DNA of 64,000 bases from Halomonas sp. (GTDB lineage Bacteria > Pseudomonadota > Gammaproteobacteria > Pseudomonadales > Halomonadaceae). The notes under the pieces are model-generated. The model was not told the DNA's origin. It worked only from the letters and a program-made list of their open reading frames with translations, and did no database searches. Where the stretch lies: contig NZ_JAJUFQ010000004.1 of assembly GCF_029263665.1 (NCBI RefSeq), positions 1 through 64,000 of the forward strand, written 5' to 3'. Shown here one piece after another: positions 1-10,617 of the stretch. A program made the position numbers and the translations under genes. Each line of letters begins with the position of its first letter. Positions within the stretch are counted from its first letter, which is position 1.

Positions 1-165
1 GGCCACGCCTTTTTCCTTGAGGCGAACCGCTTCTTCCACGGCGATCTCACAGAAGGGGTTCATGGCCATCTTGACGTTGGTGAGATCGACGTCGGAATGA
101 TCCGGCTTGACCCGGATCTTGACGTTGTAATCGATGACGCGTTTGACCGCGACGAGTACTTTCAT
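1..165 (-). CDS. etfB: Electron transfer flavoprotein subunit beta, N-terminal part (cut by window edge)
   Basis: The reverse strand starts with ATG at 165 and reads [22 protein letters not shown]..., then stays open for 55 codons to the window edge. This is the typical EtfB N-terminus, including the [17 protein letters not shown] stretch of the AMP/FAD-binding fold. EtfB with EtfA forms the soluble heterodimer that collects electrons from acyl-CoA and other flavin dehydrogenases and passes them to ETF:ubiquinone oxidoreductase. That enzyme is encoded divergently next door. The ORF track misses this gene because it has no stop in the window. A weak AGGACAC-like Shine-Dalgarno precedes the ATG. 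Confidence 0.95.
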   Translation of the reverse strand, partial: MKVLVAVKRVIDYNVKIRVKPDHSDVDLTNVKMAMNPFCEIAVEEAVRLKEKGVA

Positions 166-629
166 AGTGTCCTCGCTTGGTTCACCGGTGGAACCGGGGT
201 TCTTGTAACCGATGTGACTTACCGATATATAACTTTTTGTCATGCCACTAGACGCATTAAGTCAAGCGTTTGATAGGCATCGTAGAAGCACTTTCAATTT
301 GCCACAGCCTGGCCTCTGGCAACAATCCTTTCTGTCCATCATCAAGGCTGCCTTCAGCAGGCCGCCTTTCTCAAGACCTCTCATCAGCCCCCTTCCACCA
401 GGGCCGTGCTCAATGGGCCGCTGCTCGATGGATTCTGAACAAAACTCCTGATCATTACTTTCAGAGGCGCCTGGCATCAAACAGCCATCGAAAGGATGGC
501 TAGGCAACGGTATTATGCCTATCATGGGTCACATGTAGAAGCAAACGACCGTTTTAAATTACTCGACGTTGGTGGTAAGGACCGACCAATCAGCGTCCTG
601 ACTAGCCCCTGCGAGGAGGACAGCATTCA
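166..629. promoter_or_regulatory. Divergent control region between etfB and etfD
   Basis: This 464 bp stretch has no convincing gene; the small ORFs of the track that fall here overlap each other on both strands and have no family signature. It must hold the promoters for both divergent ETF genes. On the etfB side there is an AT-rich stretch (tatataac near 226-233) and an imperfect palindrome TCAAGCGTTTGA at 262-273, which could be an operator. No clear sigma70 promoter could be fixed by eye for either gene. Confidence 0.5.
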
Positions 630-2297
630 ATGACAGAACAAATAGAACGCGACACTATGGAATTCGATGTCGTTATCGTTGGAGCCGGCCCTTCCGGCCT
701 GGCGGCGGCTTGCCGATTGATGCAGCAAGCCAACGAAGCTGAGCAGGAACTGACCGTATGTGTCGTGGAAAAAGGCTCGGAGGTAGGCGCTCATATTCTG
801 TCAGGTGCCATCCTTGAGCCCCGCGCCTTGTTCGAGCTTTTCCCCGATTGGGAAGCGCGTGGCGCCCCCCTGACCACTCCAGCGGTTCGTGACGAACTCT
901 ATCTGCTCAAGGATGCCGAAAAGGCCCAGAAACTGCCCAATGCTCTGGTGCCCAAGAGCATGCACAACACAGGCGGCGATATCACCCGCTACGTGATCAG
1001 TGCTGGTAACTTGTGTCGCTGGCTGGCAGAACAGGCCGAAAGCCTGGGTGTCGAGGTCTTTCCCGGTTTCGCTGCCCAGGAAGTCATCATCGAGGATGAC
1101 GTGGTGCGCGGTATTCTGATTGGTGACATGGGCGTAGGCGCCGACGGCCAGCCCAAGGACAGCCATATGCCTGGCATGGAACTGCGAGCCAAGTACACGC
1201 TGTTCGCCGAGGGTGCTCGTGGCCATCTGGGCAAGCGTCTGATCAAGCACTACGGACTCGATGCCGGCAAGGACCCTCAGCACTATGGCATTGGCCTCAA
1301 GGAGCTATGGGATGTCCCTGCTGACAAGCATGAGCCCGGCCTGATCTTGCATGGCTCCGGCTGGCCGTTGGACAAGCATACGCATGGCGGCTGGTTCCTG
1401 TATCACGCGGAGAATCAACAGGTTGTCGTTGGCCTGATCATGGATCTGGCCTATCAGAACCCCTGGCTGTCGCCCTTCGATGAATTCCAGCGCATGAAGC
1501 ACCATCCTGTCCTCAAACAGCACCTGGAGGATGGTAAGCGTGTGGCCTATGGCGCACGCGCCGTAGTCAAGGGCGGCATCAATAGCCTACCGAAGATGAC
1601 TTTCCCCGGAGGTCTGCTGATCGGCTGTGATGCCGGCACCCTGAACTTCGCCAAGATCAAGGGCATCCATACTGCGATGAAGTCTGGCCTGGTCGCGGCA
1701 GAGAGCGTTTTCGAGGCCATCAAGGCTGGCGATGAAGGCGGCCAGGAACTGACCGACTTTACTACCCGGTGGGAAGCCAGCTGGGCCTGCAAGGAGCTTC
1801 AGGAAAGTGCCAGCTTTGGTCCGGCGATTCACAAGTATGGCACCGTCGGCGGTGGCGCATACAACTTCCTTGATCAATTGCTTGGCGGGAAACTGCCTAC
1901 CGTGCATGACACTCAGCCGGACTTCGCGACGCTCAAGCCGGCATCGGAGTGTGAGAAGATCGAGTATCCCAAGCCCGACGGCAAGATCTCCTTCGACAAG
2001 GCTTCTTCCGTGTTTCTGTCGAATACCAATCACGAAGAAGATCAGCCATGCCATCTGCGCCTGGCCAATGCCGAGATTCCGATCCGCGACAATCTACCCA
2101 AATACGCCGAGCCTGCCCAGCGATACTGCCCAGCGGGCGTCTACGAGGTGGTCGAGGATGATCAGGGACAACCCAAGTTCCAGATCAACTTCCAGAACTG
2201 TGTCCACTGCAAGACCTGCGACATCAAGGACCCGGCACAGAACATCACCTGGGTTGCCCCGGAAGGCGGAGGTGGCCCCAATTATCCCAATATGTAA
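630..2297 (+). CDS. etfD: Electron transfer flavoprotein-ubiquinone oxidoreductase
   Basis: This 555-residue protein is full length for ETF-QO, the membrane-associated flavo-iron-sulfur enzyme that moves electrons from ETF to ubiquinone during fatty acid and amino acid oxidation. The N-terminus carries the FAD dinucleotide-binding motif VIVGAGPSGLAAA (residues about 15-27). The C-terminus carries the 4Fe-4S cysteines, YCPAGVYE near residue 499 and NCVHCKTCDIKDP near 523-535. The start is supported by GAGGAGGA about 10 bases upstream. It is divergent from etfB, its redox partner. A strong hairpin follows the stop. Confidence 0.97.
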   Translation: MTEQIERDTMEFDVVIVGAGPSGLAAACRLMQQANEAEQELTVCVVEKGSEVGAHILSGAILEPRALFELFPDWEARGAPLTTPAVRDELYLLKDAEKAQKLPNALVPKSMHNTGGDITRYVISAGNLCRWLAEQAESLGVEVFPGFAAQEVIIEDDVVRGILIGDMGVGADGQPKDSHMPGMELRAKYTLFAEGARGHLGKRLIKHYGLDAGKDPQHYGIGLKELWDVPADKHEPGLILHGSGWPLDKHTHGGWFLYHAENQQVVVGLIMDLAYQNPWLSPFDEFQRMKHHPVLKQHLEDGKRVAYGARAVVKGGINSLPKMTFPGGLLIGCDAGTLNFAKIKGIHTAMKSGLVAAESVFEAIKAGDEGGQELTDFTTRWEASWACKELQESASFGPAIHKYGTVGGGAYNFLDQLLGGKLPTVHDTQPDFATLKPASECEKIEYPKPDGKISFDKASSVFLSNTNHEEDQPCHLRLANAEIPIRDNLPKYAEPAQRYCPAGVYEVVEDDQGQPKFQINFQNCVHCKTCDIKDPAQNITWVAPEGGGGPNYPNM

Positions 2298-2337
2298 GAG
2301 CTAGCCCAACATGTAGGCAATCCATGTGGCTATTGTG

Positions 2338-2370
2338 CGGGTCAGGCTTTCAGTCTGACCCGTATTATTT
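2338..2370 (+). terminator. Intrinsic terminator after etfD
   Basis: Perfect 8 bp arms CGGGTCAG and CTGACCCG enclose a 9-base loop and are followed by the T-rich tattattt. It lies 40 bases after the etfD stop. Confidence 0.8.
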
Positions 2371-2608
2371 CGGCTCTACGTGCGATCTAGCAAAGCTTTC
2401 ATAACCATAAAGCATAAAATGACACTTGAGTTATTCCACTTCAACCCCGATAGTATGCCCGCGAACTACCCGCTACCCTGACACCGGTTTCTTCGCCACC
2501 TATTCCTGGATAGATACTACCTCAGGCCAGATACTGTTTTGCCCTGCATCATCGGAACTGCCCATGGTGAGTCAGGGCCGTTTCCTTTGCTCAGCTCTCG
2601 GAGGCTTC

Positions 2609-3835
2609 ATGACCCACACCCGCCAAATACTGCTGGCGTTGATACTGGGTGTCGCAGCTGGAGGCGCCATCAACCTGCTGGTGCCACAATGGGTGCCACT
2701 GGTCGATCACCATATCCTCGCCCCTGCCGGCCAAGTATTCCTGCGCCTGCTGCAATTCATTGTGGTGCCGATGGTGTTTTGTGCTCTGGTGCTGAGCTTC
2801 ACTCAGGTAGAGCGCGATGAACATGTGACGCACTATGCCGGCAAGCTGCTGGTGCTGTATATCATCACCAGTGCGGTGGCACTCGCCATCGGCATGGCTG
2901 TGGCAGCGTGGCTGACACCTGGCCTGGGTCTCGGCGATGTGGGCCAAGTCAGTATCGAGGCCAAGGAGCCAGTACCGCTGAGCCAATGGCTGGTCGGGCT
3001 GGTTCCCAGAAACCCTTTTGAGGCCCTGGCGGACGCCAACTTGCTGCAGATCATTATCGCGGCGGCTCTTGTGGGGATCGCTGCACGCCAGCTCCCCGAG
3101 CAGAGTCAGGCCTTCATCAAGACGCTGGAGAGTGGTTACCACATCACGCTCAAGATATTGTCGATGGTGCTGAAGCTAGCGCCGATCGGTGTCTTTGCCT
3201 TGATTGCATCAGTGGTTGCCAGCCAAGGACTGGAGCTATTGATCAAGCTCGGTCTCTATGTCTTCGGCCTGCTGCTGGCACTTGGCGGCATGGCACTATT
3301 CTACCTGGCCGTACTGGCCCTGGCAGGCGCTCGCCCCGGTGCTTATCTGAGACACTTCAGCGAATCACTCAGCTTTGCGCTAGGCACGGCAAGCTCCAAT
3401 GCGGCCCTGCCCATCGCGCTGAAAAATGCTGCAGCTTATGGTGCGCCTCATCAGCTGAGCGCCTTCGCCCTGCCGTTCGGTACCGCATTGAAGCGCGACG
3501 GGGCTGCCGTGTTGCAGGGGTTCAATGCCCTGTTTGTCGCTCAACTGTTCGGCGTTGATGTCACGCTCCCGCTGGTGATCACCATCTTCGCCACAGGACT
3601 CCTGGTATCATTCTCGACCGCGGGTGTTCCCGGTGCGGGCCTGGTGGCAATGAGCACGGTACTTTCTGCGGCAGGACTGCCATTGGAAGGTGTCGCCGTC
3701 GTGGCAGGCGTTGACCGTTTCACGGATGGTTTTCGTACTGCACTAAACGTGATGGGCAATACGGCCAATGCTATGTTATTGGCCCGCGTCCAGCATGAGC
3801 CCGAGCGACAAGCCGCAAAACCGGAACATTCATGA
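2609..3835 (+). CDS. Dicarboxylate/amino acid:cation symporter (DAACS family)
   Basis: The track ORF begins at 2426, but the start chosen is ATG 2609 (MTHTRQILLALILG). It has GGAGG about 5 bases upstream and the first membrane helix begins there. The 408-residue protein has the DAACS layout: about eight hydrophobic segments, then HP1 with TASSNAALP, a helix with FSTAGVPGAG in HP2, and the C-terminal signature DRFTDGFRTALNVMGN. Family members import glutamate, aspartate or C4-dicarboxylates with H+ or Na+. The last helix ends in NVMGN where many members have NVxGD, so the cation or substrate preference may differ. Substrate cannot be read from the sequence. It appears to be a single-gene unit. 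Confidence 0.9.
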   Translation: MTHTRQILLALILGVAAGGAINLLVPQWVPLVDHHILAPAGQVFLRLLQFIVVPMVFCALVLSFTQVERDEHVTHYAGKLLVLYIITSAVALAIGMAVAAWLTPGLGLGDVGQVSIEAKEPVPLSQWLVGLVPRNPFEALADANLLQIIIAAALVGIAARQLPEQSQAFIKTLESGYHITLKILSMVLKLAPIGVFALIASVVASQGLELLIKLGLYVFGLLLALGGMALFYLAVLALAGARPGAYLRHFSESLSFALGTASSNAALPIALKNAAAYGAPHQLSAFALPFGTALKRDGAAVLQGFNALFVAQLFGVDVTLPLVITIFATGLLVSFSTAGVPGAGLVAMSTVLSAAGLPLEGVAVVAGVDRFTDGFRTALNVMGNTANAMLLARVQHEPERQAAKPEHS

Positions 3836-3901
3836 CCAGCAGTGACAGCGCCTGCATGACATGGCGGCCAGGGATCAGTTTCTCCGGCCGCCAACCGCAT
3901 C

Positions 3902-3952
3902 AAGCAACTCTAGAACTGAAGCAACTCTGGAACTGAAGTATCTCTAGAGTTG
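3902..3952. repeat. Three tandem 17 bp units between the symporter and sseA
   Basis: aagcaactctagaactg, aagcaactctggaactg and aagtatctctagagttg follow one another exactly. The first two differ by one base and the third is more diverged. They lie between the convergent symporter and sulfurtransferase genes, where no clear terminator is seen. Confidence 0.8.
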
Positions 3953-3974
3953 AAAGCGCTCAGGAGCGGCCTGG

Positions 3975-4790
3975 CTAACCCAACTCAGCAGGCCTTGCAG
4001 GATCACTGCACCACTCGCTCCATGAGCCGACATACAAGCGCGGAAGTGGACGCCCCGCCACCTCATAAGCGAGCAGGTTATGGCAGGCTGTGACGCCTGA
4101 GCCGCAGTAGGCGATCACTTCATCGGCAACAGGCAACTCCCGGTCCAGCTGAGCCGGTTCCTTGAAGCAACCATCCACAAGGTTCTCCGAGCAAGGGCGA
4201 TTAACAGCACCGGGAATGTGGCCCGGGCGGGGGTCCAGAGGCTCCACCTCGCCACGGAAACGCTCACCGGCACGCGCATCCACCTTGAGCGCGGTACTTT
4301 GTGCTACATCACCCAAGGCAATCAGACCCGCATCATTGAACCGTGGTTGCCAAGCAGATGGTTCTGGTTGGGGGGCATCCCCGCTTTGCAGCTCTCCTCC
4401 ACTGGCCGTCCATGCTGCCAGGCCGCCATCGAGAAGGCGTACCGCCGGATGCCCGGCCCAATGTGCCAGCATCCACCATGCCCGGGCAGCAGCCAGCTGC
4501 CCCCCCATGTCGTCAAGCACCACGACAGGACGCTCCGGGCTCAGCCCCAGGCGACGCAACGTGGCAGAAAAGGCCATCTTGCTCGGCAAGGGATGGCGAC
4601 CACCTCCTTCCTTTGCGGAAAGATCCTCATCCAGGCTCAGGTAATGACTGCCAGGAATATGACCTTGACGCCATAGCGCGTGCCCTTCGCCAGGGTCCGT
4701 CAAGCGGAAACGACAATCCAGCACCAGAGGAGGATGAGCACTGGCCAAGGCATCACGCAGCTCGGCAGCTTGAATCAGCGGGAATGACAT
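3975..4790 (-). CDS. sseA: Sulfurtransferase, rhodanese/3-mercaptopyruvate type
   Basis: 271 residues with two rhodanese domains: an inactive N-terminal one (about 1-130, LDCRFRLTDP, GHIPGSHYLSLD, VVLDDMGG) and a catalytic C-terminal one ending in the active-site loop CGSGVTACHN. The CGSGVT loop is that of 3-mercaptopyruvate sulfurtransferases rather than the CRKGVT loop of thiosulfate rhodaneses, so SseA is the better name. It moves sulfur from 3-mercaptopyruvate to an acceptor such as cyanide or thiols. AGGAG lies 5 bases before the ATG. It stands alone, convergent with the symporter. Confidence 0.88.
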   Translation of the reverse strand: MSFPLIQAAELRDALASAHPPLVLDCRFRLTDPGEGHALWRQGHIPGSHYLSLDEDLSAKEGGGRHPLPSKMAFSATLRRLGLSPERPVVVLDDMGGQLAAARAWWMLAHWAGHPAVRLLDGGLAAWTASGGELQSGDAPQPEPSAWQPRFNDAGLIALGDVAQSTALKVDARAGERFRGEVEPLDPRPGHIPGAVNRPCSENLVDGCFKEPAQLDRELPVADEVIAYCGSGVTACHNLLAYEVAGRPLPRLYVGSWSEWCSDPARPAELG

Positions 4791-4943
4791 GGAAACTCCT
4801 GATTATCACGAGACGCAATTTCGAGCGCTGCCTCAGAGTATGCACTAACTCAGCATATGACTAGCCAGAACAAGGGCCAAGCCCAAAGCGGAAACAGGCC
4901 AGGCCAGGACATGAACCAGGCCTGGATGAAAGCCAAAAACAAA

Positions 4944-7145
4944 CTACAGCGCCAGGCGTTCGATCGGCGCACGTCGGGCAATAAGGCGCCGCTTGCCAGC
5001 ATGGTCGAACAGCACTTCGATCACTGGATTGGCGGGATCCCCTTCAACAACGCTGACTTCCCCCTCCCCGAATACGCCATGACGTACCCGTTCGCCAACA
5101 CTGAAATCCACCTCGGGAGGCTGCATGCCATTCGAGTGTTGTCCAGGTAAAGCCTCGACGGCCAGCTCACGACCAATGGCAGCCAGATAGCGTTCCACCA
5201 ATTGGGGGCGAGTGACTTTCAATGCCTCGCAGGAGGAAGCAGACGGCGCCAGGGCCCTGGCCACATTCATCGCATCGGTGACCGCGGTTTCCGCCAGGAA
5301 ACGACTGGGGCGGTGTTCGCCAAGGTCATGCATGACGACCAGCCGCTCTATGGCTCGAGTGATGGCGACATAGTAAAGGCGCCGCTCCTGCTCCAGGCGT
5401 TCTGCATCCAGAGGGTTGTCACGACTGTAATGCGGAAAGTCCTCTTCATTCACGGCCCCGACCACCACAAGCGGCCACTCCAGGCCCTTGGCACCGTGCA
5501 CGGTGCTGATCAACACACCATCATCACTGCTTTCCACCGGACGCCGAAGCTGTTCGATGAACGCCGCCAGGTCCCCCACTTCCCTCGCCTGCTCGATCAG
5601 CACATCAAGCAGGCGAATATCCTCTTCCCCCTTGTCCCGTCGCACAGCCGCACGCTTGAGCACCTTTTCAGCCTCGACTTCATTCACCACGTGCTGGAGC
5701 AAGGCGTCCGGGCGCAAACGAGCCAACTTGGGCAGCTCGCAAAGCAGTGCCCAACGCTTCTTCAGCGTGCGTTTCTGATGGGGCTTGAGGCGATTCAGCA
5801 GTGGGTCATTGGATGCCGGCCAGCGCTGCACTTCCGCCAGGTGCAGTGTCAATGCCGCCAGGATCTCGCGCGGCACGAAGCAGGTCGGTTGGGAAAACAC
5901 CAGCAACAAATGGGCGGGATCACGCAATCCTGCTGGCTCCAATGCCAATGACAGATATCCCGCCAACGCTTCGACAAGAGGAAGGCGGAACACGAAACGA
6001 TCCTCCCTGGCCATGCGGAAAGGTATGCCCTCCCGCAGCAGTGCCAATTGCATGGGCACCGACAGCGTCCAACTGCGCACCAGCAAACAGACCTCATCCA
6101 GCCTTCGCCCTTCCTGCTGCCAGTCGGCCAAGGTTTCGAGAAGAGCACTATTGCCGCGCTTGAGCATTACCTGAGTATCGGGATTGCTTTCGGCTGCCAC
6201 GCATAACTGACTCGCCCGGCGTCGGTTGGCCGAAATGGCATGGTTGGAGGCCAGGGCCAATGCGTGCCCATAGCGGAAAGTCGTGGACAGTGGGTAGTCA
6301 CGTCCCTTCCCGAAAATCCGGGTGAAGGTATCGAGCATGGCATCAGGGTGAGCACCCCGCCATTCATAGATGCACTGATTGGCATCGCCAACTGCCATTA
6401 CTGACGCGGTACAACCGGTTTCGGAGCCCGTCAGCACCGCAAGCAAGCGTTGCTGGACAGCGTTGATATCCTGGTATTCGTCGATAATGACGTGGTCAAG
6501 AAACCCCTGGACCCGGCGACACAATCCACTATCAGACTCCAGGGCTTTGAGTGGCCGATAAAGCAGATCGGAATAGGTCATCACCCGATGGTCGGCCATC
6601 AGCGCTTCAACCCGGTGGTAGGCCTCGACGAAATGGTCGGTTCCCTCCCCCAGCGCCAGGCGCTCGTAGAGCAACGCGGGGTCTTCCACTTCCGCTTTGA
6701 CCAGGCTACAGAAATGGGCCAGTTCTTCCAGACGATCGCTCTCCAGGGCGCTATCCCGATCATCCTCCTGCCCAGTCAGGGTTTCGATGGTTGCCTGGCG
6801 CAATAGACGCTCCAGTTGCCAGTCAGCTGTCAGCAACTGACGCGCTTCCAGTGCGCCCCAACGGGTCAGGCTTTGGCTCAGTCGATGACCTAAAGAGTGG
6901 AAGGTGCGTACATCGGGAAGCTCGGCGCCAGCAGGAGCCATAAGGGAAAGTCGCCGCTGAAAATCCTCGCGGGCACTGCGATTGAACATCAACACCATGA
7001 TGCGGCGGGAAGAGACTCCCTGCTCCAGCAGTTGCAGCACACGGGCCACCAGTGTCGTGGTTTTGCCGGCTCCGGCTACTGCAGCAACTCGGGCATGACC
7101 GCTCCCGTGCATGACAACGGCATGCTGCTCAGCGGTCAACTTCAT
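4944..7145 (-). CDS. UvrD/Rep-like superfamily 1 DNA helicase
   Basis: 733 residues, slightly longer than UvrD. Helicase motifs in order: Walker A AVAGAGKTTT (about 22-31), motif Ia MVLMFNRSARE, motif II VIIDEYQDIN, motif III AVGDANQCIYEWRGA, motif IV-V region STVHGAKGLEW, and motif VI RRLYYVAITRA. The C-terminal about 60 residues (VGERVRHGVFGEGEV...) form a PcrA/UvrD-like tail that may bind RNA polymerase or protein partners. It is therefore an ATP-dependent 3'-5' DNA translocase. The divergence from UvrD/Rep and the DEYQD in place of DEFQD suggest a separate paralogue with unknown role. It overlaps the upstream DUF1285 gene by ATGA and is co-transcribed with it. Confidence 0.9.
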   Translation of the reverse strand: MKLTAEQHAVVMHGSGHARVAAVAGAGKTTTLVARVLQLLEQGVSSRRIMVLMFNRSAREDFQRRLSLMAPAGAELPDVRTFHSLGHRLSQSLTRWGALEARQLLTADWQLERLLRQATIETLTGQEDDRDSALESDRLEELAHFCSLVKAEVEDPALLYERLALGEGTDHFVEAYHRVEALMADHRVMTYSDLLYRPLKALESDSGLCRRVQGFLDHVIIDEYQDINAVQQRLLAVLTGSETGCTASVMAVGDANQCIYEWRGAHPDAMLDTFTRIFGKGRDYPLSTTFRYGHALALASNHAISANRRRASQLCVAAESNPDTQVMLKRGNSALLETLADWQQEGRRLDEVCLLVRSWTLSVPMQLALLREGIPFRMAREDRFVFRLPLVEALAGYLSLALEPAGLRDPAHLLLVFSQPTCFVPREILAALTLHLAEVQRWPASNDPLLNRLKPHQKRTLKKRWALLCELPKLARLRPDALLQHVVNEVEAEKVLKRAAVRRDKGEEDIRLLDVLIEQAREVGDLAAFIEQLRRPVESSDDGVLISTVHGAKGLEWPLVVVGAVNEEDFPHYSRDNPLDAERLEQERRLYYVAITRAIERLVVMHDLGEHRPSRFLAETAVTDAMNVARALAPSASSCEALKVTRPQLVERYLAAIGRELAVEALPGQHSNGMQPPEVDFSVGERVRHGVFGEGEVSVVEGDPANPVIEVLFDHAGKRRLIARRAPIERLAL

Positions 7146-7780
7146 GCATTACCCTCACTGCCGTCCTCTTCACCGGGGGCAATGTCGTCCAGGTATCCCA
7201 GTGGCTGCCAGATGCCCGCACTATGTATCCCGAAACTATCACCTTGCTGCTGACCCTGTTCTACCAGTTGGTAGAACACATTACGCCCCAGTCGAGCTGC
7301 CAAGCCCAGACGCAGATTGACCTCGGGCACACTGTCACCAGATGGTGTCCGGGACAGGATCAGGTGATGCTCGCGACCAAGCGCGATGCGCTCGCCGACA
7401 TTGGTGGTCAACCACCAGGTGCCAACTGGCCTTTGCTGTCCTGCGCTGCTTTTCTCATCAAGGTCAGGCTCATCAAGATCAGGCTCACCTGCATCTCCCT
7501 TGAACTCGGCAGACACGACAATGAAGGCGCAATCCTCGACCTGGATGCGCCACTTCTCCACCGGCGTCACCAGGTAATAGTCGCCATCGTCTTCACGTCG
7601 CAGGATACGGGCAAACAATTGCACCAGTTCATGGCGGACCATGGGCGTACCTTCATGAACCCAGCACCCATCATGCTGGATGACCAGATCCATGTCCCCT
7701 GAAAACCGAGGGTTCCAGTGTTCCACTGGAGGTCGATCGGCCAGAGGCGATACACCAGAAAGAATTCTATCAAGATGCAT
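7142..7780 (-). CDS. DUF1285 family protein
   Basis: The ORF is open from 7861, but the start taken is ATG 7780 (MHLDRILSG), which has CAGGAG about 10 bases upstream. That gives about 212 residues. The core WNPRFSGDMDLVIQHDGCWVHEGTPM and YYLVTPVEKWRIQVEDCAFIV is the DUF1285 signature, a two-subdomain beta-rich fold with no known biochemical function. There is an acidic repeat EPDLDEPDLDE near the middle. It sits between tatD and the helicase gene and overlaps the latter by 4 bases. Confidence 0.82.
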   Translation of the reverse strand: MHLDRILSGVSPLADRPPVEHWNPRFSGDMDLVIQHDGCWVHEGTPMVRHELVQLFARILRREDDGDYYLVTPVEKWRIQVEDCAFIVVSAEFKGDAGEPDLDEPDLDEKSSAGQQRPVGTWWLTTNVGERIALGREHHLILSRTPSGDSVPEVNLRLGLAARLGRNVFYQLVEQGQQQGDSFGIHSAGIWQPLGYLDDIAPGEEDGSEGNA

Positions 7781-7861
7781 GCTTGCTGCTCCTGAGAATG
7801 GCCGCTCCAGGGCATGTGTTCTTGCAGGTACCTGGCACACCACGGGCATCAGCCCTGGCAA

Positions 7862-8722
7862 CTAGTTGACAAACCCTGCATCCATCAGCGCCTGACGCAC
7901 TTCGTCATCAACTTGAGGGGCCGCAGCACGGAACAACCGGTGGAAGTTGGCCGTCGTCTGCAGCGCCACCTCTTCCACACTGATGTTGCGCTCCCTGGCG
8001 ATGCACTCGGCCACCTCGACCACCCATGCCGGCTCATTCGGCTTGCCACGGTATGGTACAGGGGCCAGGTAGGGGCTGTCGGTCTCGATCAGCATGCGAT
8101 CCAAGGGAACCCGACGAGCCACTTCCCTCAGTGATTCTGCATTGCGGAATGTGACGATACCCGCCAAGGAGATGTAGAAGCCCAGACGCACGGCCTCCCG
8201 TGCCATGTCGAGATCTTCAGTGAAGCAGTGCAATACTCCACCTACCGCGGGATCGCCATGCTCACGAATCAGCGCCAGGGTTTCTTCCTTGGCCGCCCGA
8301 GTATGCACAATAACGGGCAAACCTAGCTCAGTTGAAGCCTTGAGATGGCAAATGAAGCGCTCACGCTGAACATCACGAGGCACACTGTCGTAATGGTAAT
8401 CGAGACCACATTCACCAATGGCCACGGCCTCATGCTCCTTGGCACACATCACGATGTCCTCGACAGAGGGCTCATCCTCGAGCTCCTGCAGAGGGTGCAC
8501 GCCTGCAGAGATCACGACATCAGCATGCTGGTCACGAATGCGGGCCAGGCCCGGAACACCATCCAGGCTCACACTGACAGCAAGAAATTGCCTGACCCCA
8601 CGGGCACGCGCCACATCCAGAGCGACAGACAGGTCGCCACCATGAGTGTCGGCCGACAGCCGATCCAGATGGCAGTGGGAATCGACGAATGGGATTTCAA
8701 CACTCGGATTCTCGATATTCAT
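7862..8722 (-). CDS. TatD family deoxyribonuclease / metal-dependent hydrolase
   Basis: The ORF opens at 8764, but ATG 8722 (MNIENPSVEIPFVDSHCHLDRL) is chosen because the family starts just before the metal-binding VDSHCHLD. About 286 residues. Other family landmarks are GECGLDYHY, PVIVHTRAAKEE, LHCFTED, and the C-terminal METDSPYLAPVPYRGKPNEP box, which together hold the divalent metals. The placement after holB is the conserved place of YcfH/TatD-type enzymes, which are 3'-5' exonucleases or D-aminoacyl hydrolases in other species. In many pseudomonads a pilZ gene sits between holB and this gene; here there is none. Confidence 0.92.
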   Translation of the reverse strand: MNIENPSVEIPFVDSHCHLDRLSADTHGGDLSVALDVARARGVRQFLAVSVSLDGVPGLARIRDQHADVVISAGVHPLQELEDEPSVEDIVMCAKEHEAVAIGECGLDYHYDSVPRDVQRERFICHLKASTELGLPVIVHTRAAKEETLALIREHGDPAVGGVLHCFTEDLDMAREAVRLGFYISLAGIVTFRNAESLREVARRVPLDRMLIETDSPYLAPVPYRGKPNEPAWVVEVAECIARERNISVEEVALQTTANFHRLFRAAAPQVDDEVRQALMDAGFVN

Positions 8723-8723
8723 T

Positions 8724-8775
8724 GAAACTCTCTTTCGAAGCTCTCTCTCGAAACACGCTTTCACGCTCTACATTC
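8724..8775. repeat. Four degenerate 13 bp tandem units in the tatD leader
   Basis: Plus-strand units gaaactctctttc, gaagctctctctc, gaaacacgctttc and acgctctacattc run without gaps. On the coding strand they give GAGAG-rich sequence that probably contains the tatD ribosome binding site. Confidence 0.7.
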
Positions 8776-8864
8776 GCAGTCTGTGCTGGTTTGGCTTTAG
8801 GCTGTGCTGCTTCTCAAGCACCGGCACCAGAAGCTGGCTCAATCAATCATCCTGCAGCAGCTTG

Positions 8865-10603
<1,739 letters not shown>

Positions 10604-10617
10604 TCAGGATAACTGCT

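Noticed and set aside
242-525. Small ORFs on both strands between etfB and etfD
   Set aside because: Overlapping ORFs without ribosome binding site or family similarity in a divergent control region.
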